Shown here piece by piece: positions 35,149 through 43,681 of a DNA stretch of 64,000 nucleotides. A model generated the notes under the pieces. The model was not told the origin of the DNA. It saw nothing but the letters and a program-made list of their open reading frames with translations, and made no database searches. The position numbers and the translations under genes are program-made. This stretch comes from Paenibacillus sp. 32O-W (GTDB lineage: Bacteria > Bacillota > Bacilli > Paenibacillales > NBRC-103111), in NCBI RefSeq assembly GCF_007679495.1, contig NZ_VEGP01000019.1:1-64000 (forward strand), given 5' to 3'. The first letter of the stretch is position 1; each line of letters begins with the position of its first letter.

Positions 35149-36932
35149 CTGCGCCCTCCCGCCTGGTCCGCTGCCGGCCCGCTAATTCCGTTCAATACCG
35201 AAAGCATGGGGGCAATTTCTTTCTGAACCTCGTCACGGATGGAAAGAATCGATTGGCCCCATTCATCCATTTTGCTGCGTAATTCCTCGTCATCCCGCGA
35301 TTCCAGGAAAAGCTTCATCAGATCGCTTTCTATGGAGCTTTTTTTGTCCAATCTCTCCAGAATGACATCCAGCTCGCCAATGACCAGCTCAAACATATTG
35401 ATCTTCTCGTGAAGCAGCGATAGAATATGCTCCTCGATCGTTCCTTTGGTAGAGAGATTGAAGATGTGAACATCCTTGGACTGGCCGAGACGATGCACTC
35501 TTCCTATTCTTTGTTCCACGCGCATCGGGTTCCAGGGAAGGTCGAAGTTAATGATATGGTTGCAGAACTGCAGGTTGATTCCTTCTCCCCCTGCCTCGGT
35601 CGCGACAAGCACTTGGGCGCGGTTGCGGAACAGATCCATCATCCAATCCTTCTTGCCCCGGTTCATTCCTCCCCGGTAAGGAACGGACGTTATGCCATGA
35701 TCCTTGAGAAATTTGAGCAGATATTCCTGTGTCGCCCGATATTCGGTGAAAATAATCGCTTTATCCCCGATGCTCTGCAAAATCTCCAACGCTTTCTCCG
35801 CCTTGGTATTCGCCTGAATGCCGCGGATCATCTCCACGAGCTCCCAAATTCGCACCCGGTCGGGGGAGTCTTCGGCCGTTTTCTTGAATAAATTGACCAG
35901 AGAAACGAACACCGCATCCCTGCTGCTGCATACTTCCCTCTGCAGCGTCACAAGGGACAGGATGCTGCTCAGATTGCCCCCGGCCGCGTTGTATCTGCCT
36001 TTGACAAAATCGGTTACCCCTTCATAAAGCCGCTGTTCTTCCGGGGATAACGTCAGCAGCAGGTTATTGACCTGTCGTTTAGTAAACGAAATGCCTCCGT
36101 CGCTCCGCCGGTTGCGGATCATCACCTTGGACAGCTCCTGCTGAAGCTGGTCCTCGTTCTTCGGAATCCGCTTGTCTACGACGAAATTGGTCGCAAAGCT
36201 TCCCTGTCCCCCGAGGTGTCCCGGCTTTAAGAGCGTTATCAGGTTGTACAGCTCGCTCATATCATTTTGAATCGGAGTGGCCGTGAGAAGCAGGCAATAT
36301 TTTTTGCGGAGTTCTTTGACAAATTGGTAGTTGGTGGTCTTCTTGTTCTTCAGCTTATGGGCTTCATCCACGATCAGCATGTCATATTCCTGCTGGAGAA
36401 CGATGCTGCGGTGGGGATCCCGTTTGGCCGTATCCATCGAGGCGACAATAACGTCGCAGGAGGTCCACATGTAAGCTTTCTTCTGGGCAGCGGCGGGGAT
36501 ACCGAATTTCTGGTTCAATTCCCGGACCCACTGCAGCACGAGAGAGGCCGGAACTAGAATCAGAGCTTTGCGGACGAGTCCCCGGACCATATATTCTTTC
36601 AGGATGAGCCCGGCTTCAATGGTTTTACCCAACCCCACTTCGTCAGCCAGGATCGCCCGGCCTCTCATCTCGTACAGCACTTTCTTGGCCGTATCGATTT
36701 GGTGGGGCATCGGTTCCAATTGCGTCGTATGAGCCAGACACTGCAGTTCGTCGAAGCTGGAGATCAGAGCCGCCTTCTCGGCCTCTACGGCCAATTGATA
36801 CAGCGTCCAGCTGTCCCAGGGTCCGTTCCTGTCCATGCGGGATTGCCAGTCTTCCATCCAGCCGCGGTCGAAATATAGCTGCAGCCTGTCGTTGATGCTT
36901 CGAACATGTTCCGTCTTATCCGATCTGGTCAT
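35145..36932 (-). CDS. yqhH: SNF2-family helicase YqhH, 595 aa
   Basis: DEAD-like/SNF2 ATPase of the RapA/HepA group, probably a DNA or RNA-polymerase translocase. N-terminal helicase lobe: DEVGLGKTIEAGLI (Walker A), VDEAHKLKN (DEAH) and LTATPIQND (motif III). C-terminal lobe: TEYRATQEYLLKFL and TEAGGEGINLQF. It ends in NPMRVEQRIGRVHRLGQ (motif VI with arginine finger). The ATG at 36932 is preferred because GGGAGGAG precedes it; the longer frame to 37019 lacks a site. It forms an operon with yqhG. In B. subtilis the yqhH-yqhG pair lies beside the gcv glycine-cleavage operon; here lipM is the divergent neighbour instead. Confidence 0.93.
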   Translation of the reverse strand: MTRSDKTEHVRSINDRLQLYFDRGWMEDWQSRMDRNGPWDSWTLYQLAVEAEKAALISSFDELQCLAHTTQLEPMPHQIDTAKKVLYEMRGRAILADEVGLGKTIEAGLILKEYMVRGLVRKALILVPASLVLQWVRELNQKFGIPAAAQKKAYMWTSCDVIVASMDTAKRDPHRSIVLQQEYDMLIVDEAHKLKNKKTTNYQFVKELRKKYCLLLTATPIQNDMSELYNLITLLKPGHLGGQGSFATNFVVDKRIPKNEDQLQQELSKVMIRNRRSDGGISFTKRQVNNLLLTLSPEEQRLYEGVTDFVKGRYNAAGGNLSSILSLVTLQREVCSSRDAVFVSLVNLFKKTAEDSPDRVRIWELVEMIRGIQANTKAEKALEILQSIGDKAIIFTEYRATQEYLLKFLKDHGITSVPYRGGMNRGKKDWMMDLFRNRAQVLVATEAGGEGINLQFCNHIINFDLPWNPMRVEQRIGRVHRLGQSKDVHIFNLSTKGTIEEHILSLLHEKINMFELVIGELDVILERLDKKSSIESDLMKLFLESRDDEELRSKMDEWGQSILSIRDEVQKEIAPMLSVLNGISGPAADQAGGRR

Positions 36933-37109
36933 AGTCTCCTCCCGCTTGAAAAGCCATTTATTCTTGTGTCTAGTATGAACATAATGCCCCGGTTTCATAA
37001 CTTTCGGACGGCAAACCATCCATTAGTTGGAGGTGGAAAACAGGGGGGATTTTCGCTATGATGAAAGAATGGGCAACAACTAGCACACGGAAAAGAGGCT
37101 GGATACATA

Positions 37110-37952
37110 ATGAATCAATGGAGATGGATCCGTTCGGGGGCGGAAGCCCCGGCGATGAATATGGCGGTGGACGAAGCTATTCTCATAGCGCACAGCGAAG
37201 GGCGGACTCCTCCGACGCTGCGGTTTTACGGCTGGAGTCCGGCATCGCTCAGTATCGGGTATTTTCAGAGAGCGAGGAATGAAGTAGATTTCGAGGAGCT
37301 TAAGCGGCAGGGAATCGGGTTTGTCCGCAGAGCGACCGGAGGACGGGCGGTGCTTCACGACCGGGAGCTGACCTACAGTATGATTGTCGCCGAGTCGTAT
37401 CCCGGGCTGCCCAGAAGGGTTACGGAGGCTTACCGTGTGTTGAGTCAGGGCTTGCTTAACGGCTTTATCAACCTGGGGCTCGATGCGGAAATGGTGACTC
37501 TCGCTTCCGAAGAAGAGAAGGCGAAATATGAGTCTATGGGCTCAGCCGCTTGCTTCGATTCCCCGTCCTGGTACGAGCTGGTTGTCGAAGGGCGCAAGGT
37601 GGCCGGCAGCGCGCAGGTCCGGCAGAAGGAGGTTGTGCTCCAGCACGGATCGATTTTGCTTGATCTGAACGTAAAGCAGTTGTTTTCGCTTTTGAAATTT
37701 CGCAGCGAAGCCTTGAAGGAGCGGCTTGAGCAAAGCTTCGAGTCCAAAGCGGTGGCCATCAATCAGCTTCGCAGGGAGCGTGGGATGAACCCCGTCAAGC
37801 TGGAAGAAGTGGAGCAGGCATTCGTCCGCGGCATAGCGGAAGGAATGGACATCCGGTTGGAAGAAGCGGAACTGACTCTTTATGAGAAGGAGCTGGCGGA
37901 GCGTCTGGTCCGCGCGAAGTACGGCACCGACGAATGGAATTTCCGCCGATGA
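37110..37952 (+). CDS. lipM: Octanoyl-[acyl carrier protein]:protein octanoyltransferase LipM
   Basis: Transfers octanoyl groups from acyl carrier protein to lipoyl domains, usually GcvH, the first step of lipoic acid assembly in Firmicutes. BPL/LplA fold: RFYGWSPASLSIGYFQ, RRATGGRAVLH (RRxxGGxxVxH motif) and the catalytic C148 in SAACFDSPSWYEL, matching Cys150 of B. subtilis LipM. GRKVAGSAQVRQKEVVLQHGSI supplies the lysine loop. It is 280 residues, as expected. GAAAAGAGG precedes ATG 37110. It is divergent from yqhH, as in the yqhL-yqhM neighbourhood of Bacillus, but the gcv genes are not in this window. Confidence 0.93.
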   Translation: MNQWRWIRSGAEAPAMNMAVDEAILIAHSEGRTPPTLRFYGWSPASLSIGYFQRARNEVDFEELKRQGIGFVRRATGGRAVLHDRELTYSMIVAESYPGLPRRVTEAYRVLSQGLLNGFINLGLDAEMVTLASEEEKAKYESMGSAACFDSPSWYELVVEGRKVAGSAQVRQKEVVLQHGSILLDLNVKQLFSLLKFRSEALKERLEQSFESKAVAINQLRRERGMNPVKLEEVEQAFVRGIAEGMDIRLEEAELTLYEKELAERLVRAKYGTDEWNFRR

Positions 37953-38089
37953 CAGGGGGCTTGTCAAGGCCTATTTTTTGACTTGCGTTCAGGTGCCTGA
38001 TTTAAAAAAATGAGCTTAATAGAGAAAATAAAAGAAAAGATCATTTGCGGACAGGCTAAATGATTTTTTTGGATGTTTGGTTATTAGTA

Positions 38090-38138
38090 GTACTATATAT
38101 AGTGTTGTATAATGGATATCGCACACAATATGTTGTAA
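38090..38138 (+). promoter_or_regulatory. Two NrdR boxes flanking a -10 element
   Basis: Box 1 GTACTATATATAGTGT (38090-38105) and box 2 ACACAATATGTTGTAA (38123-38138) both fit the NrdR consensus (ACACWATATMTTGTGT type). Their centres are 33 bp apart, about three helical turns. TATAAT (38108-38113) lies between them, so NrdR bound to both would block transcription of nrdJ. Confidence 0.8.
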
Positions 38139-38190
38139 TATTATACATATAGACAGGGTGCGTAAAGGGCCCGAACTATCGTCTTTTATC

Positions 38191-38286
38191 AAAATATAAG
38201 AAAGTATAAGTTTCACCTTATACTTGTTCTTATATTTCATCGGTAAACGGGCCTGTCCAAAGGACGGCGATATCCGTTTATCCTTG
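38191..38286 (+). repeat. Structured intergenic repeat, copy C (complete)
   Basis: Full form of about 96 bases: an AT-rich hairpin (ATATAAGAAAGTATAAG pairing with CTTATACTTGTTCTTATAT), then TTTCATC, then a GC-rich double stem (GGTAAACGG, CTGTCC-AAA-GGACGG, CCGTTTATCC) and a TTG end. It sits between the nrdJ promoter and coding sequence in the same orientation as nrdJ. Confidence 0.85.
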
Positions 38287-38435
38287 TCATATATGGACAT
38301 TGGGGGCTATGAGGCGGGATTGGATGCTCATACCCGACGCCTTAAGTCTCTTTTTTCTGCCTTCGGACACTGTGTAAACAGTGCAGGAACGGGACGATAA
38401 CGACAGGGCTTGATTATTTATAGGAGGTCGTATAA

Positions 38436-41039
38436 ATGGGAGCTGCACAGACGACACGTCTGGAAGGATTAAGCGAAAAAATATTTCTGGACCGTTATGC
38501 AATGAAGGATGCGGATACGAGCAACGCCAAGGTAGGGGATGTTGTTCTTGTACTGACGAAGGATGACCCCAAATTTCCGGCTAAGGAAGTGGGGGAAATT
38601 ATAAGCAGGGAAGGCCGTAACGTGACAGTCAAGCTTCGCAGAGGAGAGGTGGTCGAATCGACGATCGAGAAGCTCACTCTGACGAAGGAAAGCACTCCCG
38701 ATCAGATGTGGGACCGGCTGGCCGGAGCTATGGCCTCTGTTGAAGCGACTCCGGAGAAGCAGCGGGAATGGGAAGAAAAGTTCAGATATATCCTTGATGA
38801 CTGGAAGCTTGTTCCGGGAGGACGGATTGCAGCGGGGGCCGACGCGAGCGATGAACTGACTCTGTTCAATTGTTATGTCATTCCGTCACCGCATGACAGC
38901 CGCGGCGGAATTATGAATACCTTGTCCGAGATGACCGAAATTATGTCGCGTGGCGGCGGAGTCGGCATTAACCTGTCCTCGCTGCGTCCGCGCCGGGCAG
39001 TTGTCAAGGGAGTTAACGGCTCCTCCAGCGGTGCTGTTTCGTGGGGCGGACTGTTCAGCTATACGACTGGTCTAATTGAACAGGGCGGAAGCCGGCGCGG
39101 GGCACTTATGCTGATGATCAACGACTGGCATCCGGACCTGCTTGACTTCATTACCGTTAAGCAGACGATGGGGCAGATCACAAATGCCAACCTGTCGGTT
39201 TGTGTAAGCAACGATTTCATGAAGGCTGTCAAGGAAGATTTGGAATGGCCGCTTGTGTTCCCCGATACGAACGATCCGGACTATAACGATGTATGGGACG
39301 GCGATTTGAAGAAGTGGAAGGAAGCCGGCAAGCAGGTCAAGGAATACCGTACCGTTCGTGCGAGAGAAGTATGGCATACGATCATTGAATCCGCCTGGAA
39401 ATCGGCGGAGCCGGGTGTCGTCTTTATTGAATACTATAATGAAATGTCCAACAGTTGGTATTTCAACCCGATTATCTGTACCAATCCATGCGGGGAGCAG
39501 GGGCTTCCGGCTTGGGGAGTGTGCAATCTGTCTGCGATCAATCTGTCGAAATTCTATGATGAGGCCAATGATGACGTGGCATGGGAAGAACTTGGCAAGG
39601 TTGTCCGTTACTCCACCCGGTTTCTGGATAATGTCATCGACAAGACTCCTTATCACTTCCCGGAGAACGAACGCAATCAGAAGGGGGAACGCCGCATAGG
39701 GCTCGGTTCCATGGGATTGGCGGAGCTGATGATCAAGCTGAAAATCCGTTACGGCAGCCCGGAATCGATGGAATTCCTGGATAAATTGTATGGATTTATG
39801 GCCAAGGAAGCCTATCTCGCATCGGCCGAAATTGCCGAAGAGAAAGGTGCTTTCCCGCAGTTCATAGCCGATAAATTCCTGCAAAGCGGATTTATGAAAA
39901 ACATGATAGCCGTTTATCCCGAAGTGGAAGAGGCTATTCGAAATAAAGGAATGCGCAACGTCACAGTTATTACGCAAGCACCGACAGGAAGCACGGGAAC
40001 GATGGTGGGCACATCGACAGGGATCGAGCCGTACTTCGCCTTCGAATACTTCCGCCAAAGCCGGCTCGGTTACGACAAGCAATACGTGCCGATTGCCCAG
40101 GAATGGAAGGACAGTCATCCGAATGAAGAGCTCCCGGATTATTTCGTAACCGCGATGGACCTGTCGGCGGAGGACCATATCCGTGTGCAGGCAGCTATCC
40201 AGCGCTGGGTGGACAGCTCGATTTCGAAGACGGCCAACTGTCCGGCGGATTTCACCGTCGAGGAGACGAAGGAACTGTACGAGCTTGCATTTGATCTCGG
40301 CTGCAAAGGCGTAACGATCTATCGGGACGGAAGCCGCGACGTGCAGGTGCTGTCCACGGACAAGAAGGAGGACAAAGCGAAAGCCGACTCCACAGCAAGC
40401 TCCGAAGCCGGGGCATCGGCTGCTGCCCAAACGGCGGCAGGCGGGAATGATGCGGCTGTGCTGCCATCGCTGTCCGTTACTGCGGCCGCCGTGGAACCGA
40501 AAGTGTTCGACAAGCAGTACAAGAGCCGTCCGCAGGTGCTGCGCGGAGCCACGTACAAAATCAACACGCCGTTCGGTATGGCCTACATTACGATTAACGA
40601 TTTGGACGGTATTCCGAGCGAAATTTTCTTGAACGTGGGCAAAGCGGGATCGGATGTCTTCGCCATGTCGGAAGCGCTGGGGCGCGTCTGCTCGCTGTTC
40701 CTCCGTTACGGGGACCACGGAAACAAGGTCAGCCTGCTGATCAAGCACCTGAAGGGAATCGGCGGTTCCGGAGCCATCGGCTTTGGCGTCAATCGGGTAG
40801 AATCGATCGCCGATGCGGTGGCCAAAGCACTGGAGACGCATATCGGTTCCACCGCCGAGCAGGAGATGGCTACAACGTCGGCACAGGTCAATGAGGAAGC
40901 TCCCGTCACCGCTTCTCTCGAAATCCCGATGCCCGGCGTCAGCTCGAAGGACATCTGCCCATCCTGCGGCTCCGTCGCCTTGCTGAACGTAGAGGGCTGC
41001 AAAACCTGCTCTAACTGCGGATACAGCAAGTGCAGTTGA
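38436..41039 (+). CDS. nrdJ: Adenosylcobalamin-dependent (class II) ribonucleotide reductase
   Basis: Reduces ribonucleotides to deoxyribonucleotides using a radical made from adenosylcobalamin; works with or without oxygen. AGGAGGTCG fixes ATG 38436. At 867 residues it has the usual NrdJ length. Residues 30-85 form a small beta N-terminal domain. Catalytic barrel marks: LFNCYVIPSPHDSRGG (first redox cysteine), SRGGGVGINLSSLRPR, NPCGEQGLPAWGVCNLSAIN (active-site and radical cysteine region) and APTGSTGTMVGTSTGIEPYF. A Ser/Ala/Glu-rich linker (about 645-685) precedes a C-terminal domain that ends in a zinc-ribbon, CPSC...CKTCSNCGYSKCS, used in active-site re-reduction. NrdR boxes lie upstream. 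It depends on B12, consistent with cbiZ in the window. Confidence 0.97.
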   Translation: MGAAQTTRLEGLSEKIFLDRYAMKDADTSNAKVGDVVLVLTKDDPKFPAKEVGEIISREGRNVTVKLRRGEVVESTIEKLTLTKESTPDQMWDRLAGAMASVEATPEKQREWEEKFRYILDDWKLVPGGRIAAGADASDELTLFNCYVIPSPHDSRGGIMNTLSEMTEIMSRGGGVGINLSSLRPRRAVVKGVNGSSSGAVSWGGLFSYTTGLIEQGGSRRGALMLMINDWHPDLLDFITVKQTMGQITNANLSVCVSNDFMKAVKEDLEWPLVFPDTNDPDYNDVWDGDLKKWKEAGKQVKEYRTVRAREVWHTIIESAWKSAEPGVVFIEYYNEMSNSWYFNPIICTNPCGEQGLPAWGVCNLSAINLSKFYDEANDDVAWEELGKVVRYSTRFLDNVIDKTPYHFPENERNQKGERRIGLGSMGLAELMIKLKIRYGSPESMEFLDKLYGFMAKEAYLASAEIAEEKGAFPQFIADKFLQSGFMKNMIAVYPEVEEAIRNKGMRNVTVITQAPTGSTGTMVGTSTGIEPYFAFEYFRQSRLGYDKQYVPIAQEWKDSHPNEELPDYFVTAMDLSAEDHIRVQAAIQRWVDSSISKTANCPADFTVEETKELYELAFDLGCKGVTIYRDGSRDVQVLSTDKKEDKAKADSTASSEAGASAAAQTAAGGNDAAVLPSLSVTAAAVEPKVFDKQYKSRPQVLRGATYKINTPFGMAYITINDLDGIPSEIFLNVGKAGSDVFAMSEALGRVCSLFLRYGDHGNKVSLLIKHLKGIGGSGAIGFGVNRVESIADAVAKALETHIGSTAEQEMATTSAQVNEEAPVTASLEIPMPGVSSKDICPSCGSVALLNVEGCKTCSNCGYSKCS

Positions 41040-41129
41040 TTAAGTAGTTGTAGCGGTGTGAATGGATGTAGTCGGTCAAATGTAATGGAAAAATGATCGA
41101 AGTAATGAGAAAGTTTGTTCATAAATAAG

Positions 41130-41198
41130 AGAAACCACTGTGATATACAGGCTGATTGCATTTTATGCATGTGTGCCGATATCACAGTGGTTTTTATT
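41130..41198 (+). terminator. Terminator of nrdJ
   Basis: Long stem AAACCACTGTGATAT / ATATCACAGTGGTTT with a 32-base loop, followed by TTTATT. Confidence 0.8.
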
Positions 41199-41208
41199 GC
41201 AAAATTAG

Positions 41209-41242
41209 TTGACAATGCATTATAAATTCAAGTATTATGCAT
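41209..41242 (+). promoter_or_regulatory. Promoter and operator of the MarR gene
   Basis: TTGACA (41209-41214), 18-base spacer, TATTAT (41233-41238). An inverted repeat ATGCATTATA / TATTATGCAT (41215-41224 and 41233-41242) spans the spacer and -10, the expected position for MarR autorepression. Confidence 0.7.
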
Positions 41243-41275
41243 AAAGTTGGAAAATAAACTAATGGAGTCGAGGTT

Positions 41276-41740
41276 ATGATGAATCGTGATCTGTTCCAGC
41301 ATGGAGCGTATGGGAAAGAAATCGCCGCCATTTACCGCCATCTGCAGATTCTTGTCTCCGCCAGGCTTGCCCCACTGCGGGTCGGATTCGGACAGCATAT
41401 GTTTCTGCTCATGCTAGCTAAGAAGGAGGGATTAAATCAGAAAACGTTAAGCGAGCTTCTGCTGGTCGACAAGACGACTACGGCCAAAGCAATCCGGAAG
41501 CTCGAGAAAGAAGGTTATGTCCGAAGAGAAATCGACCCCGTCGATTTCCGAAACCAAAACATTTATTTGACGGATGACGGTAAGGCCATCGTGCCGAAGA
41601 TCGAAGAAGCGTTAGCTGAGGTAATGGAAGCGGGATTAGCCGGTATTGATCTTGACGAGTCGGGGTATAAGGAGTTTATGGATTTGTTAAAAGTCATATT
41701 AACCAACTTCCATAGGAAAGTTCGTCAGAACGATCAATAA
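41276..41740 (+). CDS. MarR-family transcriptional regulator, 154 aa
   Basis: Dimeric winged-helix repressor. The wHTH covers about residues 45-105: NQKTLSELLLVDKTTTAKAI is the recognition region and GYVRREIDPVDFRNQNIYLT is the wing with the conserved D-x-R. N- and C-terminal helices form the dimer interface. The start could be ATG 41276 or the adjacent ATG 41279; a TGGAGTCGAGG precedes both. An inverted repeat overlapping the promoter points to autorepression. A deleted oxidoreductase relic and a DUF2269 membrane protein follow in the same direction and are likely members of the same operon, so the original target was probably that enzyme. Confidence 0.9.
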   Translation: MMNRDLFQHGAYGKEIAAIYRHLQILVSARLAPLRVGFGQHMFLLMLAKKEGLNQKTLSELLLVDKTTTAKAIRKLEKEGYVRREIDPVDFRNQNIYLTDDGKAIVPKIEEALAEVMEAGLAGIDLDESGYKEFMDLLKVILTNFHRKVRQNDQ

Positions 41741-41765
41741 CCATTTTCGTGGGAGGGAAGTGCCT

Positions 41766-41910
41766 ATGAAGATTGCCGCTATCGGCTCAACGAGTCCGAC
41801 GGGGCCATCGAATGACCGCTCTTACGAGACGCCTCGCCTCCGTCCTAATGGATGCGGCGGAATCCGCCTTATATTGTCGAGCGGTCGTATATGTGACGGG
41901 CAGTAAGTAA
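41766..41910 (+). pseudogene. Deletion relic of an NAD(P)-binding oxidoreductase
   Basis: ATG 41766 has a good site (GGGAGGGAAG) and opens MKIAAIGSTSPTGPSNDRS, matching the first strand and glycine loop of NmrA-like NAD(P)H-binding proteins, but it soon turns into unrelated sequence. In another frame, the segment ending at TAA 41910 reads MDAAESALYCRAVVYVTGSK, like the C-terminal end of the same family. So about 180 codons appear to be missing with a frame change. It sits directly between the MarR gene and the DUF2269 gene, as expected for a lost operon member. Confidence 0.6.
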
Positions 41911-41923
41911 AAGGAGGAATACG

Positions 41924-42382
41924 ATGCATTATCTTTATACCGCATTATTGGTGATTCATATCTTGTCGGCTATCTTAGGTGTCGGACCCGTCTTTCTCCT
42001 TAATATGATTTTGCGGAAAGCGAAGACGGCGGAGCAGCTTCGCTATGCTCACCGGATCGTGAGCAGATTGAATCGGAACGCCAACGCTTCCTTCGGCTTG
42101 ATCCTTCTCTCCGGGTTGTCGATGGGGTGGATAAATCCTTGGTTGTTTCGGTTGGAATGGTATATCGCATCCTTGGTCTTATTTTTCGTATCCGGCGTAT
42201 ATGCCATCACGGCGGTAGAGCCGATTTTGAAGCAAATGAACAGAGTAGCGGGGCAAACGGAGGACAGCGACATCCCCCGCGAGCATGCGGCGTTGCTTCA
42301 GAAAAAGCAAGTTCGCGATCGGGTCGCAAACCTCATCGCGATAGCCATTATCCTTCTTATGATCGTCAAGCCTACGTTCTGA
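41924..42382 (+). CDS. DUF2269-family membrane protein, 152 aa
   Basis: Four hydrophobic helices (about 3-25, 48-68, 75-98 and 128-148), beginning MHYLYTALLVIHILSAILGVGPVF, the pattern of DUF2269 proteins. Conserved histidine H12 in the first helix and arginine-rich loops are kept. The function is unknown; relatives resemble small haem or quinone membrane proteins. AAGGAGG precedes ATG 41924. It probably belongs to the MarR-controlled unit. Confidence 0.8.
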   Translation: MHYLYTALLVIHILSAILGVGPVFLLNMILRKAKTAEQLRYAHRIVSRLNRNANASFGLILLSGLSMGWINPWLFRLEWYIASLVLFFVSGVYAITAVEPILKQMNRVAGQTEDSDIPREHAALLQKKQVRDRVANLIAIAIILLMIVKPTF

Positions 42383-42731
42383 TCCGGATGAAGAAGGGGA
42401 ATCATGAATCGGCCCATCCATGAGTGGCAAGCCCTTCGAGATGCCGGCTGATGAATAACGACGGCAGTCAATCCAAGATTGGCTGCCGTTGCCCGTTGAA
42501 GTAACGGGCAGGAGAACACAGCAATACAAGCTCGAATATTCCATGTCACATGTGCAAAAATGAGCAAACCAAAAGAAATACCCTATAATTTGAAACAGTG
42601 GTATTATTATGATGAAATACGTAATTTCGAGGGTTTGTGCGCAGGAATTGTTATGGACGATGTCGATGCATCCCTTATTTTTTAGCGTTAAAGCTTGCTC
42701 TTAATGTTTCATGGAAATGGAGGGGCGACAA
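42383..42731. other. Intergenic region with double hairpin
   Basis: Contains two adjacent hairpins at 42461-42510 and AT-rich DNA with possible promoter elements before the DppA-like gene (for example TATAAT near 42585). No gene is seen. Confidence 0.4.
42461..42510. terminator. Double hairpin after the DUF2269 gene
   Basis: ACGGCAGTCAATC-CAA-GATTGGCTGCCGT (13-bp stem, one wobble) followed at once by TGCCCGTT-GAAGT-AACGGGCA. No T-run, so a weak terminator or a structured RNA. Confidence 0.5.
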
Positions 42732-43517
42732 ATGAAGGTTTATATACTTACAGATATGGAAGGCATCAGTCTGGCTTATCATTGGGATCATGTTAAGGAA
42801 GGGACGCCTTATTATCGGAACTATCAGAACATACTGACGAACGAAGTTAACGCGGCGGTTGAGGGAGCACTGGCCGCCGGCGCAAGTACAGTTATTGTAA
42901 ATGACGGGCATGGGGGCGGTTCGGATTACAACTTGCTCTGGGAGAAGCTCCATTCGTCTGCAATCCTCGAAAAACCCGGTTCTTCTACAAATATATTAAC
43001 TTCGTTGGACGAATCTTTCCATGCGCTGCTTCTTGTTGGTTACCACGCTATGGAAGGAACACCTCTTGCGGTAATGCCGCATACTCAAAGTCATGTGAAA
43101 TGGAAGTCTTATGAAATTTGCGGACAGGTCTACGGTGAAATTGGCCAAATGGCCCTTATAGCCGGCGATTATGGCGTTCCTGTGGCTTATATTAGCGGTG
43201 ATCTTGCCGCTGTCCAGGAGGCGAGACAGTTGTTGGGACCGGATCTGCCTAATACGGTTGTCAAATGGGGGCATCCCAACGGCAAGGTTAGAAGTCTTCA
43301 CCCGGAACAATCGGCAAGACAAATTAGGGCCGACGTGGAACGGGCGCTGCAGTTCAAGGATCGGAAACCATTCTACTTCCCGGGCCCTTATGAAATTACC
43401 GTCAGGCTTAAAGAACCGCAATTCGCGGACGAATATGTTTCCAAAGACATTCGGCGGGTGGATGAAGTCACTATTTCCAAGACTGTGAACTCTGCTCAAT
43501 ATATTTTGGACCTCTAA
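42732..43517 (+). CDS. M55-family D-aminopeptidase, DppA-like, 261 aa
   Basis: Zinc-dependent peptidase that removes N-terminal D-amino acids, related to B. subtilis DppA. The N-terminal MKVYILTDMEGISLAYHWDH contains the conserved metal-binding Asp-x-Glu pair (TDMEG). VNDGHGGGSDYN supplies a second metal site with DGHG. LLLVGYHAMEGTP and MPHTQSHVKW carry the remaining conserved histidines. The start at ATG 42732 follows GGAGGGG; an upstream in-frame ATG at 42711 lacks a site. DppA normally forms a decamer and is encoded with a dipeptide transporter (dppBCDE); here it stands alone. A likely role is recycling of D-Ala-D-Ala from the wall. Confidence 0.9.
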   Translation: MKVYILTDMEGISLAYHWDHVKEGTPYYRNYQNILTNEVNAAVEGALAAGASTVIVNDGHGGGSDYNLLWEKLHSSAILEKPGSSTNILTSLDESFHALLLVGYHAMEGTPLAVMPHTQSHVKWKSYEICGQVYGEIGQMALIAGDYGVPVAYISGDLAAVQEARQLLGPDLPNTVVKWGHPNGKVRSLHPEQSARQIRADVERALQFKDRKPFYFPGPYEITVRLKEPQFADEYVSKDIRRVDEVTISKTVNSAQYILDL

Positions 43518-43681
43518 AAAGAGTTGGCCGAAGAGGGTACCCTCATGAACGGGAAGCAGATAAAAGATGCAGCCGCAGACCGTCATGAGGGGTTATTCGG
43601 CCGATATTCCTCGCCCCGCTGTCCGTTCATCAACCAATCCTGTGCTAAATTCAGCATCCAAATTTGACGTTTCGAAGATAG

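Larger units (their letters stand above)
37953..38435. other. nrdJ upstream region
   Basis: Contains two NrdR boxes around a -10 element (38090-38138), one complete copy of the structured intergenic repeat (38191-38286), then about 150 bases of leader with a small hairpin CACTGT-GTAA-ACAGTG near 38369. No gene and no cobalamin riboswitch motif is seen. Confidence 0.6.

Noticed and set aside
38287-38435. Cobalamin riboswitch before nrdJ
   Set aside because: No B12-box-like sequence or matching stem arrangement was found; the NrdR boxes explain control.
39072-40841. Long open frame of 589 codons antisense to nrdJ
   Set aside because: nrdJ is unambiguous on the plus strand; the antisense frame is a by-product of codon use, rich in Arg and His with no domain.
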